The notes beneath the pieces are model-generated. The model did no database searches. It worked only from the letters and a program-made list of their open reading frames with translations, and had not been told where the DNA came from. From a virus: DNA of 33,914 bases. Position numbers and translations under genes: made by a program. Each line of letters starts with the position of its first letter. Position 1 is the stretch's first letter. The stretch lies in the IMG/VR virus record IMGVR_UViG_3300045912_000395, positions 1 through 33,914 of that record. One strand, given 5' to 3'. Below, piece by piece: positions 24,901 to 31,971 of the stretch.

Positions 24901-25287
24901 TCACCCGTAGCGAAAGATAAAAAACGCGCCGACGGCGAGAATAAACACAGACGGGAGCACCACCCCGGAAATCATCTCATATCTCCGCAGATCACGCTCC
25001 AGCCGTTGGATTTTCCCCATCATGCATTCGGACTGGATTCTCAATCGCAATCGCTGTATCTCGGTCGCGATGGACAGGGTCTCTTGCTTGTCCTCGCACC
25101 ACCTGCCGCACTCCTGACACCGATACAGCTTGACGGCCATCTGCAGGGACTCGTCCTCCCCGAACGCATCCCACATCGTCACGCTGCGGGTCGCCCACAG
25201 TGTCGGCGCATCGCAGCGAGTCAACATGCCGCAGCTCTCACATAACGCCCGTCGCAGGTGCTGGGATGCCTTTGGCTCGATTTCCAC
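24901..25287 (-). CDS. Zinc-ribbon, coiled-coil and C-terminal TM protein
   Basis: 128 residues from GTG 25287, with GGAG 5 bases upstream. It opens with CESCG and later CQECG, two CxxC knuckles of a likely zinc ribbon (residues about 16-60). A coiled coil follows (ETLSIATEIQRLRLRIQSE... KIQRLERDLRRYEM), then one C-terminal TM helix (SGVVLPSVFILAVGAFFIF) with a short positive end. The tail-anchored arrangement would place the zinc domain in the cytoplasm. It overlaps the resolvase gene by 50 bases. Role unknown. Confidence 0.6.
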   Translation of the reverse strand: MEIEPKASQHLRRALCESCGMLTRCDAPTLWATRSVTMWDAFGEDESLQMAVKLYRCQECGRWCEDKQETLSIATEIQRLRLRIQSECMMGKIQRLERDLRRYEMISGVVLPSVFILAVGAFFIFRYG

Positions 25288-25666
25288 GTGTACTCCGTTT
25301 TCTGATAATCGTCACGCCCACCTCCACCTCAAACTGCAGGCCGGGCCGCTGGTGGTAATGGAAGCTCAGGCGGGGGTCGCGGTCGTCCACGCCCAGTGCG
25401 TCCGCCACCCCGTCCCGGACGGCCTTTAGCGCCGATCGCAGGTTATCGTCGTCGAGTCCCCGCGATCTGGATGCGTGGACCCGCGTCAGCCGGACCAATG
25501 CCCGCTCCTCGGCGAGCATGGCCCTCCAACCGCACTGGCCACGGAGCAGCATGGCGACAACCGTCCTCGCCTGCCTGGTTCGCCTCGCGCGTGCAGCCCA
25601 GTGCGAGCGGACATTCGACTCGCTCACCGTTCGCACGCCCACCAGGACGTTGAATTCCATACTCAT
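25238..25666 (-). CDS. RusA-like Holliday junction resolvase
   Basis: 142 residues. The diagnostic block is LDDDNLRSALKAVRDGVADALGVDD (about 71-95): acidic residues D72-D74 and D94-D95 with Lys81 fit the RusA active site, where Asp residues bind Mg and Lys assists. RusA-type enzymes resolve branched DNA in phage recombination and packaging. ATG 25666 overlaps the nuclease stop by ATGA. Its end overlaps the next gene by 50 bases. Confidence 0.75.
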   Translation of the reverse strand: MSMEFNVLVGVRTVSESNVRSHWAARARRTRQARTVVAMLLRGQCGWRAMLAEERALVRLTRVHASRSRGLDDDNLRSALKAVRDGVADALGVDDRDPRLSFHYHQRPGLQFEVEVGVTIIRKRSTRGNRAKGIPAPATGVM

Positions 25667-26157
25667 GTCTCGCTCCCGGCTTCCTGTCCCTTATGAGACA
25701 TCGCCAGTGACACGATGGTCCCCGACAGATGGCGGGCGACACGCACCATGTCCCTTGCGGACAACCGTGGGGCATTCCGTCGGGAGGGAGCCCGTACCAG
25801 AACCCGGACATCCCAGGGCGATTCCGGGACGCCGAGCAGTCCGGCGTAGTCCGGGACGATCGCCGCCACCTCCGGCGCGACCTCCATCGGAACCGCGAAC
25901 CAGAACTGTTTGCACTTCTCCCACACGGGCGGCCGTGCTCCATGCGACATGCAATGCTTCCCGTCGTTCGCGGCGAAATCACTCCTGCTCAGCTTGACTT
26001 CGATCTCGATGACCCGGCGGTCCCGCGTGATCGCGACGACATCGGGACGATGATCCCCCCGGTTCCAGGGCGACCGCTGCGTCCAGACCAGCGGGCATTG
26101 CCGCTGGTAGCGCAGGTAGTGCAGGACCCGTGCGGTGATCGCGTCGGCGTTCATCAT
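25663..26157 (-). CDS. MmcB-like PD-(D/E)XK nuclease
   Basis: 164 residues from ATG 26157, with GGAGGTGGAGG upstream and an ATGA overlap with the short gene before it. The core is RPDVVAITRDRRVIEIEVKLSRSDF: Asp39, Glu53 and Lys55 form a PD-(D/E)XK-type site, and 'KCKQFWFAVP' then 'IVPDYAGLLGV' follow as in MmcB-type DNA repair proteins. It probably cuts or processes DNA with the RusA-like enzyme next door. Substrate not predictable. Confidence 0.65.
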   Translation of the reverse strand: MMNADAITARVLHYLRYQRQCPLVWTQRSPWNRGDHRPDVVAITRDRRVIEIEVKLSRSDFAANDGKHCMSHGARPPVWEKCKQFWFAVPMEVAPEVAAIVPDYAGLLGVPESPWDVRVLVRAPSRRNAPRLSARDMVRVARHLSGTIVSLAMSHKGQEAGSET

Positions 26158-26276
26158 GCCTCCACCTCCATCAGACAGGACCACAAGGTGAGGAAGGCAA
26201 CCGCCGCACATGCGGGGACGACAGCGTTTCCCAGCGAGCGAATGTTGAGTTTGTCACGATCCACATTGATGGACAT
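26154..26276 (-). pseudogene. C-terminal remnant of a cytosine-C5 methyltransferase-like gene
   Basis: A 40-codon frame from ATG 26276 ends as ATGA on the nuclease gene. It includes LNIRSLGNAVVPACAA, the conserved motif X region of C5-cytosine methyltransferases (R-x-L-G-N-A-V-P), and nothing before it resembles the catalytic PCQ or ENV motifs. It is in the same frame as the Gly-rich gene upstream, with one TGA at 26289-26291 between them. It may be a deletion remnant or a kept short peptide. The match is only motif-level. Confidence 0.5.
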
Positions 26277-26288
26277 TCTCGCTCGCCA

Positions 26289-26492
26289 TCAATCGTTGCC
26301 GTCCCCGTACCCGTACCCGTACCCGGACCCATCGCTGAACCCGTACCCGGAACCGTAACCGTCTCCGTACCCGGACCCGTCTCCGGACCCATTTCCAGGC
26401 CCATTTCCAGACCCGGCTCCGTACCTATCTCCGGGTCCGGAGCCATTTCCAGGCCCATGTGAATCGCCGCAACTGAGATCATGCAGGGTCAT
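26289..26492 (-). CDS. Gly-X dipeptide repeat protein
   Basis: 67 residues from ATG 26492, with GGAG 6 bases upstream (GTG 26504 would add four). After MTLHDLSCGDSHGPGN the chain is nearly all Gly-X dipeptides with X = Tyr, Ser, Asn, Asp or Pro, ending GYGYGYGDGND. Such chains are flexible and low-complexity. Function unknown. The DNA is a degenerate 6-bp repeat, so copy number could vary. It lies between replication genes and a methyltransferase remnant. Confidence 0.55.
   Translation of the reverse strand: MTLHDLSCGDSHGPGNGSGPGDRYGAGSGNGPGNGSGDGSGYGDGYGSGYGFSDGSGYGYGYGDGND
26300..26458. repeat. Degenerate 6-bp tandem repeat (CCGTAC/CCGGAC class)
   Basis: The plus strand shows a run of hexamers such as CCGTAC, CCGGAC, CCATTT and CCAGGC, each starting CC, over about 160 bases. 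Read leftward they code Gly-X pairs. The best-conserved copies are at 26303-26330 (CCGTAC three or more times). Variation between copies is mostly in bases 3-6. It is entirely inside the Gly-rich gene. Confidence 0.75.
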
Positions 26493-26534
26493 TGCGTACT
26501 CCACGCCGGGAGTATGTTGGTGGTCTCCCTGCCG

Positions 26535-27140
26535 CTACGCGGCATCCTGGTTTCCTGGAAGATAAAGCTTCGGTTCGCTCTCAACTCGGCACGACCGGGC
26601 GAACTCATCCCATTGCTCCCAGTCCTGCCGTGGCGCAAACACCCCCTCGATCAGCTCGGCGGGGTCGTATCCCGCAGACGCGAAATCTCTGCTCGCCTGC
26701 ATCGTCATCGATTTGCGGTACCCGGCGGTTTGTCTCTCGATGAACTCCGCGCGATCAGATTCCGGCATGAACTCCAGTACCGGACGGAGATTGCCCATCA
26801 CGCTGAGCCACCAGATTCCTCGATGCCACCACAGAATCGCGGCGGATTCCGGCAGTCCGTTCAACTTCGGGTTCACGCGAACTGCAGACCTCGCGATCGA
26901 TGTCTTGTAGGGCGACTCCCGACGAGTGACGTGGCTCTGCGAGACGGGCCGAAGATTCTTGGTCAGGTCGAACAGCCTCGGCTTGTATCTCGAAGCAATC
27001 TTGAACTCCGACATAGCGGCGAGGACTTCGTCCGCCGGGTACGGTTCGAGTCGTCGCACCATTTCCGCAACGATCTCCTCGTCCATTTTCCACCAGGAGA
27101 TCATCTTCGCTGCTATCTCGCTCCGCTGTTCACTGGTCAT
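26535..27140 (-). CDS. Hypothetical replication-region protein
   Basis: 201 residues. ATG 27140 overlaps the stop of the replication gene by ATGA, and GGAGG lies about 10 bases upstream. The N-terminal half is helical and charged (SEIAAKMISWWKMDEEIVAEMVRRLEPYPADEVLAAMSEF); the middle has ILWWHRGIWWL. I see no ATPase motif, so it is not an obvious helicase loader, although position next to an initiator-like gene would suit a loader or accessory role. Confidence 0.6.
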   Translation of the reverse strand: MTSEQRSEIAAKMISWWKMDEEIVAEMVRRLEPYPADEVLAAMSEFKIASRYKPRLFDLTKNLRPVSQSHVTRRESPYKTSIARSAVRVNPKLNGLPESAAILWWHRGIWWLSVMGNLRPVLEFMPESDRAEFIERQTAGYRKSMTMQASRDFASAGYDPAELIEGVFAPRQDWEQWDEFARSCRVESEPKLYLPGNQDAA

Positions 27141-27910
27141 CTGGGATCATCCTCCACCAACGCCATCACTCGCGCGACCTTTCGGCTGAGTTCTTCCGTC
27201 TCGATCTCCGCGCTGGTTCTCCTGCCACGCATCACCTCCAGCGCGTATTCGATGGGGTGACTTTTCCCCCTGTCGGAAGATTCCTGGATCAGCGTCTTGG
27301 TCGCATCGAACCCGATCTCCGCAATCATCCCGGCGATCTTCCGCTGCTGCGCGGGGCCGACGTTTGCCACGTTTGGCAGCATCGCAACCAAGCGGTTCAC
27401 CTCCGACTCCATCACCTCGTCGTGGTTACTCCCACCCCCCGGGGGGGGTAGGGGGGGATCCGAAGATGAAGATGAAGATGAAGATGAAGGGGTTGGCTGA
27501 CCCTTGGACTGACCCTTAAGGGGGGGGGTTGGCTGACCCTTGGACTGACCCTTAAGGGTCGGGTTCCCACCTCGACGGCCGGCGTCGGCACAGAGCATGC
27601 GCTTGTGTTCATCGCGAACCATTCGCCGACAGTAGATTGCTCCAGATTGATTCCGGCTGACCACCGTCTTTTCGACCAGTTCAACGATGCATGCGAGCGT
27701 CACGTCCTTGTCTCCGCCGACCGCCTGGGCGATTTCATCGTCTGTCCAAGCGCGTCCCGCAGTCGCAAGCACACCTCGCTCGTCACACTCGAACATCAAA
27801 CACAACATGTCTATGTAGACCCCTTTCGCCGCGTGGCTGCACCTCCTTAGCGACGGCTCCTTCATCCAGTCGCCCGGGTAAAATTGGAAGCTCGGCAGCT
27901 TAGATGCCAT
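27137..27910 (-). CDS. Replication protein with winged-helix-like N-domain and repetitive linker
   Basis: 257 residues from ATG 27910, after AAGGGGGAG. Residues 3-115 (KLPSFQFYPGDWMKEPSLRRCSHAAKGVYIDMLC..., then DDEIAQAVGGD and GAIYCRRMVRDEHKR) follow the pattern of DUF1376-like phage replication proteins, which have winged-helix DNA-binding folds. The middle is a linker: a 12-residue LKGQSKGQPTPP repeat, nine Ser, then PPLPPPGGG. The C-terminal part is helical (QQRKIAGMIAEIGF... HPIEYALEVMRG). It likely starts phage replication. The homopolymer-rich linker DNA is a slippage hotspot. Confidence 0.65.
   Translation of the reverse strand: MASKLPSFQFYPGDWMKEPSLRRCSHAAKGVYIDMLCLMFECDERGVLATAGRAWTDDEIAQAVGGDKDVTLACIVELVEKTVVSRNQSGAIYCRRMVRDEHKRMLCADAGRRGGNPTLKGQSKGQPTPPLKGQSKGQPTPSSSSSSSSSDPPLPPPGGGSNHDEVMESEVNRLVAMLPNVANVGPAQQRKIAGMIAEIGFDATKTLIQESSDRGKSHPIEYALEVMRGRRTSAEIETEELSRKVARVMALVEDDPR
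27435..27556. repeat. Compound simple repeat inside the replication gene
   Basis: Contains C6 (27435-27440) joined to G8 (27441-27448), G7 (27451-27457), (GAAGAT)4.7 at 27462-27489, two identical 30-bp copies at 27491-27520 and 27527-27556 with 36-bp period, and a G9 run at 27520-27528. The 36-bp period keeps frame (12 codons). The homopolymers do not, so slippage there would shift the frame. Confidence 0.85.
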
Positions 27911-27933
27911 CACTCCCCCTTGATCCCTTCAAT

Positions 27934-28140
27934 CCGACAAGGCTCTGACAAGCGCAGGCCCGGCCAACGTCCGAACGCGCCGGATCGAAGGCGGGTCTGA
28001 GCTGGATTTCCGCCATGATTCCGCCGCATCCACAGCGGACCGAAGAACTCATAATCCCTTGGTTCTCGGTTCGAATCCGAGCGGGCCCATCGAGAGATTC
28101 CGACTTTTCGGGTTGCCAGCCGACAAGGATTCTGACAAGG
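27934..28140. other. attP: tRNA-Met 3' half core with flanking arm-type sites
   Basis: The core 28048-28089 equals the 3' half of a tRNA gene: anticodon loop CTCATAA (anticodon CAT at 28050-28052), T-stem CTCGG/CCGAG (28065-28069/28077-28081) around TTCGAAT, acceptor CGGGCCC (28082-28088). The 5' half (D-arm, matching acceptor) is absent. Direct repeats CYGACAAGS lie on both sides: 27934 and 27945 on the left, 28120 and 28132 on the right, with 11- and 12-base spacing. They fit integrase arm sites. Arms on both sides of the core mean a phage attP, not a prophage end. Confidence 0.8.
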
Positions 28141-28148
28141 TTTCGGCC

Positions 28149-29351
28149 ATGCGACAGCTCACCCTCAGGCTCTGCAAACGCAAGGACGGCCGCTACTGCA
28201 AGTGGATAAACGGCCGAATGGTCTACTTCGGTCGCGACGAGAGACTGGCTCGCGCCATGCTCCTCGACCTGGTGCGACGACAGACCCTCGGACACCTCGA
28301 GCCCGACCAGCAGGTGCCGCTCCACGAGCTGGCCGATCATTATCACGCGGCCTGCCAGTTGCGGATTTCCGACGGCACGATGCAGGCCAGGACGCTCGAC
28401 GACTACACCGGCGCAATCCGCGAGTTCCTGCGATCCGTCGGGCGAACGCGACTGGTCTCCAGTCTGGGCGCGGACGATTTCTCGCTGTTCAGATCTGCGC
28501 TCGCCCGGAGGCTCGGGTGCTACGCTCTCGATCGTAACATTGTCTCGATCCGTCGCATGTTCCGCTGGGCCGCCGAGAACCGCGTCATCGACCGCGAACC
28601 GATCTATGGCTCCGGCTTCCGCGTCAGCAGCAGGGCCGACAAGCGATTCGCGCAGGCAAAGCACGAGTCCGATCACGGCCCTCGCGTGTTCAACCTCCCC
28701 GAAATCGACGCGATCCTCGACGCGGCCAGGGAGCCCATGCGGACCATGATCCTGCTCGGACTGAACTGCGGCATGTATTCGATCGACTGCTCCGACCTCC
28801 TCTGGTCGGACATCAGGGAGGTGGACGGCGTGACCATGATCGACCGTCGTCGCGCCAAGACCGGCGTCGTGCAGCGAGCCCCGCTGTGGCCCGAGGTGTT
28901 GCAGTCGCTGGGGATCAGGCGTGTCGGCCGGGTGTTCTCCACGCGACGGGGGAACGCATGGAACCGACGCAACGGCACGGACTCGATCGCGATGGAGTTC
29001 GGCAAGATGCGGCACCGCGCCGGCGTGACGCGGGCAGGTCTGGGGTTCGGCGCGCTGAGGCACACGCACGTCAGCGCGGTCTCCGAGCTCCCCGACATCA
29101 ATGCATGTCGCATGGTTCGGGGCCATCAGATTCTGGGGATCGAGTCGCATTACGATTTTCCGTCCCTGGAGCGATTGCTGGCAGTCACCAGCCACGCGAG
29201 ATCCAAAATCCTCAGAACACCCTCGGCACCGCCCGATGTCTCGCCCTCGTCGTTGCGATCTGCTGCGCTACCGAGCGCAGAGTCCGTCGCCGCAGGTAGT
29301 CATCGAGGGAGTCCTGCGGCACGCGCCACCGACGCCGCACGGTCCCGCTGA
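28149..29351 (+). CDS. int: Tyrosine integrase
   Basis: 400 residues from ATG 28149, with AAGG 8-11 bases upstream. N-terminal arm-binding segment (KRKDGRYCKWINGRMVYFG, 10-28), a core-binding domain, then the catalytic domain. Lys sits in RRRAKTGVV; ALRHTH gives the Arg/His box, MVRGH the third box, and SHYDFP the likely Tyr nucleophile. Where the first catalytic Arg normally lies the sequence is LGLNCGMYSIDCSDLLW, with no Arg. It would recombine attP with tRNA-Met. The right arm sites touch its ribosome site. Its last 140 bases are antisense to xis. Confidence 0.85.
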   Translation: MRQLTLRLCKRKDGRYCKWINGRMVYFGRDERLARAMLLDLVRRQTLGHLEPDQQVPLHELADHYHAACQLRISDGTMQARTLDDYTGAIREFLRSVGRTRLVSSLGADDFSLFRSALARRLGCYALDRNIVSIRRMFRWAAENRVIDREPIYGSGFRVSSRADKRFAQAKHESDHGPRVFNLPEIDAILDAAREPMRTMILLGLNCGMYSIDCSDLLWSDIREVDGVTMIDRRRAKTGVVQRAPLWPEVLQSLGIRRVGRVFSTRRGNAWNRRNGTDSIAMEFGKMRHRAGVTRAGLGFGALRHTHVSAVSELPDINACRMVRGHQILGIESHYDFPSLERLLAVTSHARSKILRTPSAPPDVSPSSLRSAALPSAESVAAGSHRGSPAARATDAARSR

Positions 29352-29454
29352 TCGCGACTGCCGCCAACTCGCCACGGAGACACAGCTTGCGGACGCAGTC
29401 CGCGCTGCATTGCAGTCGTGTGGCGACGTCGTGGATCGTGAGGAGTTCAGGCAT
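29212..29454 (-). CDS. xis: Excisionase-like HTH protein
   Basis: 80 residues from ATG 29454. PELLTIHDVATRLQCSADCVRKLCLRGELAAVAISG... RRRWRVPQDSLDDYLRRR is the MerR-type winged-helix 'helix-turn-helix 17' pattern of excisionases. It is encoded opposite to int and shares its last 140 bases with the int 3' end. It would direct int to excision. It belongs to the leftward early operon that the repressor probably controls. Confidence 0.7.
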   Translation of the reverse strand: MPELLTIHDVATRLQCSADCVRKLCLRGELAAVAISGTVRRRWRVPQDSLDDYLRRRTLRSVAQQIATTRARHRAVPRVF

Positions 29455-29665
29455 CGGTCCCCTGCGGTCCAATCGGCACGTCTGCCCACGCCTGTACCTC
29501 CTGGGGCACGGGAGTTCCGCACGTCCAGCACCACTCCTCTCCGCTCCAGTGACCCGGCCATACCGGCTCCCCGTCAGACTCCGGAACCCATAGCAGGACC
29601 GTGGTGTCGTCATCAGGCATGCGCTCTCGCGGACTCCACCACTGGATTTCCTCCGGTTGTGCCAT
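29447..29665 (-). CDS. DUF551-like small protein
   Basis: 72 residues from ATG 29665, with AGGAG 8 bases upstream. IQWWSPRERMPDDDTTVLLWVPESDGEPVWPGHWSGEEWCWTCG... VQAWADVPIGP follows the W..(x)..P..D..VLLW....W....WA..P layout of DUF551 proteins, small domains common in phage early regions with unknown function. It overlaps xis by 8 bases. A 108-base leader before it to 29773 has no clear gene. Confidence 0.6.
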   Translation of the reverse strand: MAQPEEIQWWSPRERMPDDDTTVLLWVPESDGEPVWPGHWSGEEWCWTCGTPVPQEVQAWADVPIGPQGTDA

Positions 29666-29773
29666 CACAAACTCCTCTTGGAATCCCCGCCACGCCGCCA
29701 ACCCGCGAATACTCGACTGCGGGGGACGCCGCCGCGACCCGAGCGACGGCGGACGGCGGGCGGGGACTAACCA

Positions 29774-31084
29774 TCACTTCGCCACGTCACACCGCTCCCA
29801 GTCGAATCGTCCCTCAGACATCGCGGACAAAATCTCCCGCCGCTTGGTCTCGGATGATCGACGTGATCCAGCGCAGTCGCAGGCAATCTTGAGTTGTCGC
29901 GTCGTGTGCGCGGGATCAAATCCGCCCCGACCGGCGAAGAACGCCACGGCCTCCTGGAACCCACTCCATGACGCCGCGCCGGACTCAATGACGGCCGCGT
30001 CGCCTGAGTCCGGAGCAGGTGGTTCGGGCTCATTAACAGGCACGTCGGCCTGAGCAGAATCCATCGTTTCGACTTCCACCTGCTCGTCCAGGGATTCCGG
30101 CCACTCGACCAGCCCGGTCTCGACAGGCATTGAGTCGTTAGGGTCGATGAGGCCGTAACTCGCCGGCGCAGGCTCTGGTACCGCCGCCGGTTGCGAGGGG
30201 TAAAACTCCTCAGCGATGTCCGCAATTTCCTCCGGCTCCTCCTCGCCAGGTGCCGGCAGAAGCGCGCGGCACTGACGACGCAGTGACTCCACCTGCCGAT
30301 GGAACGTCAGGGCGAACTTCGCCCTATCCATCGCCAGCGTCTGTACCTCGCCGATGTCGCCGCCGACCAGTTCGACGTGGACAACATGGACCGTTGTGGA
30401 TTTGCCCTGAGGCGCGACCTGCTTCGGCCGCACGGTCAGTTGCAGCGGCATTCCGACCAGCACGCCGCCGGTCAACTGGCTGATATGGATCAGCGAACCG
30501 TACATCTGATCGAAACTGATCCGGCTCGTCGTGCGAAACCGATAGACCCCGCCCCAGCGGGCATGTCTTGATGCGATCACGACGTTCAGCACGGCACTGA
30601 GCTTGAGCAGCTTGTTGCCGCGCGAATCCGCCAACTCCAGCACCGATGGATCGTGCTGCTCAGTGCGAGGCTCAGGCAGCCTCTTGCCAGTTTGGGGATC
30701 ATTGAACCACGTCACGGTTTCGCCGTCGGACCTCCCGCCGCACGTCTTGCCGGCATACCAAACCCACGCGGCCTGCAGCACGTCGTCGATGTCGTCGCTG
30801 ATAACGCGGATCGGGAGCCTCCGCAGTTGCCCGTCGGGGTCCGCGTACCCGGACGCGACGAGTTCCTGCATCAGGGACGAGTCGGGAACAAAGTCCCCGG
30901 CCGCATCGCGGTGCATCGTAGTGATCGTGAAATGGTCGTCCTTGCGCGGCAGACGGAATGATCCCCCGGACTGCGTGGGCCTGGATGCCCCGAGTCCGCC
31001 GATCTTGATTTTGCCGAGTTCGGGCATGCGCGGCTTCCCGCCGGCAGTCCCGCTCATCGCGTTCACAATGGTTAGCAGACTCAC
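29774..31084 (-). CDS. Gp3-like (recombination directionality factor family) protein
   Basis: 436 residues from GTG 31084, with AAGGAGGT just upstream and a GTGA overlap with the nuclease gene. Residues about 20-230 (GKIKIGGLGASRP... DDHFTITTMHRDAAGDFVPD, then PIRVISDDIDDVLQAAWVWYAGKTCGGRSDG... TWFNDPQTGKRLP) follow the Gp3-like pattern. That family is known from phiC31 gp3, the directionality factor, and is also widespread in recombination/replication operons. The C-terminal ~150 residues are acidic and Pro-rich. With a tyrosine integrase present, a role in DNA annealing or replication is as likely as directionality. Confidence 0.65.
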   Translation of the reverse strand: MSLLTIVNAMSGTAGGKPRMPELGKIKIGGLGASRPTQSGGSFRLPRKDDHFTITTMHRDAAGDFVPDSSLMQELVASGYADPDGQLRRLPIRVISDDIDDVLQAAWVWYAGKTCGGRSDGETVTWFNDPQTGKRLPEPRTEQHDPSVLELADSRGNKLLKLSAVLNVVIASRHARWGGVYRFRTTSRISFDQMYGSLIHISQLTGGVLVGMPLQLTVRPKQVAPQGKSTTVHVVHVELVGGDIGEVQTLAMDRAKFALTFHRQVESLRRQCRALLPAPGEEEPEEIADIAEEFYPSQPAAVPEPAPASYGLIDPNDSMPVETGLVEWPESLDEQVEVETMDSAQADVPVNEPEPPAPDSGDAAVIESGAASWSGFQEAVAFFAGRGGFDPAHTTRQLKIACDCAGSRRSSETKRREILSAMSEGRFDWERCDVAK

Positions 31085-31971
31085 GCTACCTCCTTGGTTT
31101 CGATCGGGCTTGCGATCGGCTCCGGCTCCCGCGCCCATGCCGGTAGCGACACGCTGATTGCAGTGGGGCAGATTCCCGGCCAAGTCCTCCGCTGCAGGCA
31201 TTGCAGGTGCATCGCGAGGAGTCGCCGATACAGACGCCTGCCGTGCTCCAGCACTTCGTCGTCCATGCGATAGACCAGCACGTCGTAGGGGGGACGATTC
31301 TGAACCGCGATGATGCAGACCGACATTGGGTGCGGCTCCAGCGATTGGACCCCGTCGTGGTACCAGGCCATCTGCCCGTGGTAGGCGTAAGTCGCAACGT
31401 CTCGCTGGAAATCGAATGGGGTCACGGAGCGGGTGGTTTTCAGGTCGAGCAGGCAAAGCACGTCGCCCTTGACCGTGGTGCCGGGATACAACACTTGCGC
31501 GGGGACAAAGCACAGCCTGTCGATCCGACCCTTGCACAGCGAATCTCCGATCCGCCAGACGGCAGAGAGTTCGTTGGTGCCCCGGCCATCGAGTAGCCGG
31601 GATGCGACCGGGTGCTCCCGCGTCGCGGCGACCATGGCGCGAATGGCCACCATTTCGTCTGCCGTCATATGCACGCGGTCTGCGTTGGAGGCGAGCCACG
31701 ACGCCTTGGCGTCCTTGTGTGCGTTGCTGTTGGGATGGCCGTCAAAACGAGGCATGACCGCGTAGTCGGATTCCAGCCGGCCGGGTTCCAGCACGGCGGC
31801 GTGAACGATCTCGCCGAATCGCATGGCGTCGGAGGCGTCCGACGGCTGGAGCATCTCGTTCCGGGCGTTGCGTGCGCTCACGCGATACGGCTCCAGCAGG
31901 TGCCAGTTGATCGCGTCGATGCCCCGATACTCCGCGAAACTCATCCCCCGGTGCGCGCCAGTCCTGTTCAT
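31081..31971 (-). CDS. RecE-like PD-(D/E)XK exonuclease
   Basis: 296 residues from ATG 31971 (ATGA overlap with the 36-codon gene; GGGGGTG upstream). RecE/RecB-type nuclease motifs: GEIVHAAVLEP (His57), GTNELSAVW (Glu134), KGRIDRL (Asp151) and CLLDLKTTR (Asp176-Leu-Lys178), then QRDVATYAYHGQMAWY, the QxxxY-type motif. It should degrade 5' ends to give 3' overhangs for phage recombination. It directly precedes the Gp3-like gene, consistent with an exonuclease/annealing pair. Confidence 0.85.
   Translation of the reverse strand: MNRTGAHRGMSFAEYRGIDAINWHLLEPYRVSARNARNEMLQPSDASDAMRFGEIVHAAVLEPGRLESDYAVMPRFDGHPNSNAHKDAKASWLASNADRVHMTADEMVAIRAMVAATREHPVASRLLDGRGTNELSAVWRIGDSLCKGRIDRLCFVPAQVLYPGTTVKGDVLCLLDLKTTRSVTPFDFQRDVATYAYHGQMAWYHDGVQSLEPHPMSVCIIAVQNRPPYDVLVYRMDDEVLEHGRRLYRRLLAMHLQCLQRRTWPGICPTAISVSLPAWAREPEPIASPIETKEVA

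Noticed and set aside
24632-24904. 90-codon minus frame overlapping the 74-codon gene
   Set aside because: Cys/Ser/Arg-rich shadow composition; the 24672-24896 frame has better codon patterns and spacing.
26171-26482. 103-codon frame rich in GP/GT over the hexamer repeat
   Set aside because: Any frame over a 6-bp repeat stays open. The frame with Gly-X pairs has a GGAG site and a fitting start.
27462-27556. CRISPR array
   Set aside because: Repeats are adjacent or simple-sequence with no unique spacers, and they encode an in-frame linker.
28021-28090. Complete tRNA-Met gene
   Set aside because: Only the anticodon loop, T-arm and 3' acceptor strand are present. The bases before the anticodon do not pair with TCCCT, and no matching 5' acceptor or D-arm exists upstream.
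28059-28148. Integrase starting at 28059
   Set aside because: That stretch translates the tRNA half and arm site (att DNA), and no ribosome site precedes it. ATG 28149 matches the usual N-terminus.
27900-29195. 431-codon minus-strand frame antisense to int
   Set aside because: Its composition is typical of GC-rich shadow frames (His/Arg/Asp-rich) and it runs through attP. The plus frame carries clear integrase motifs.
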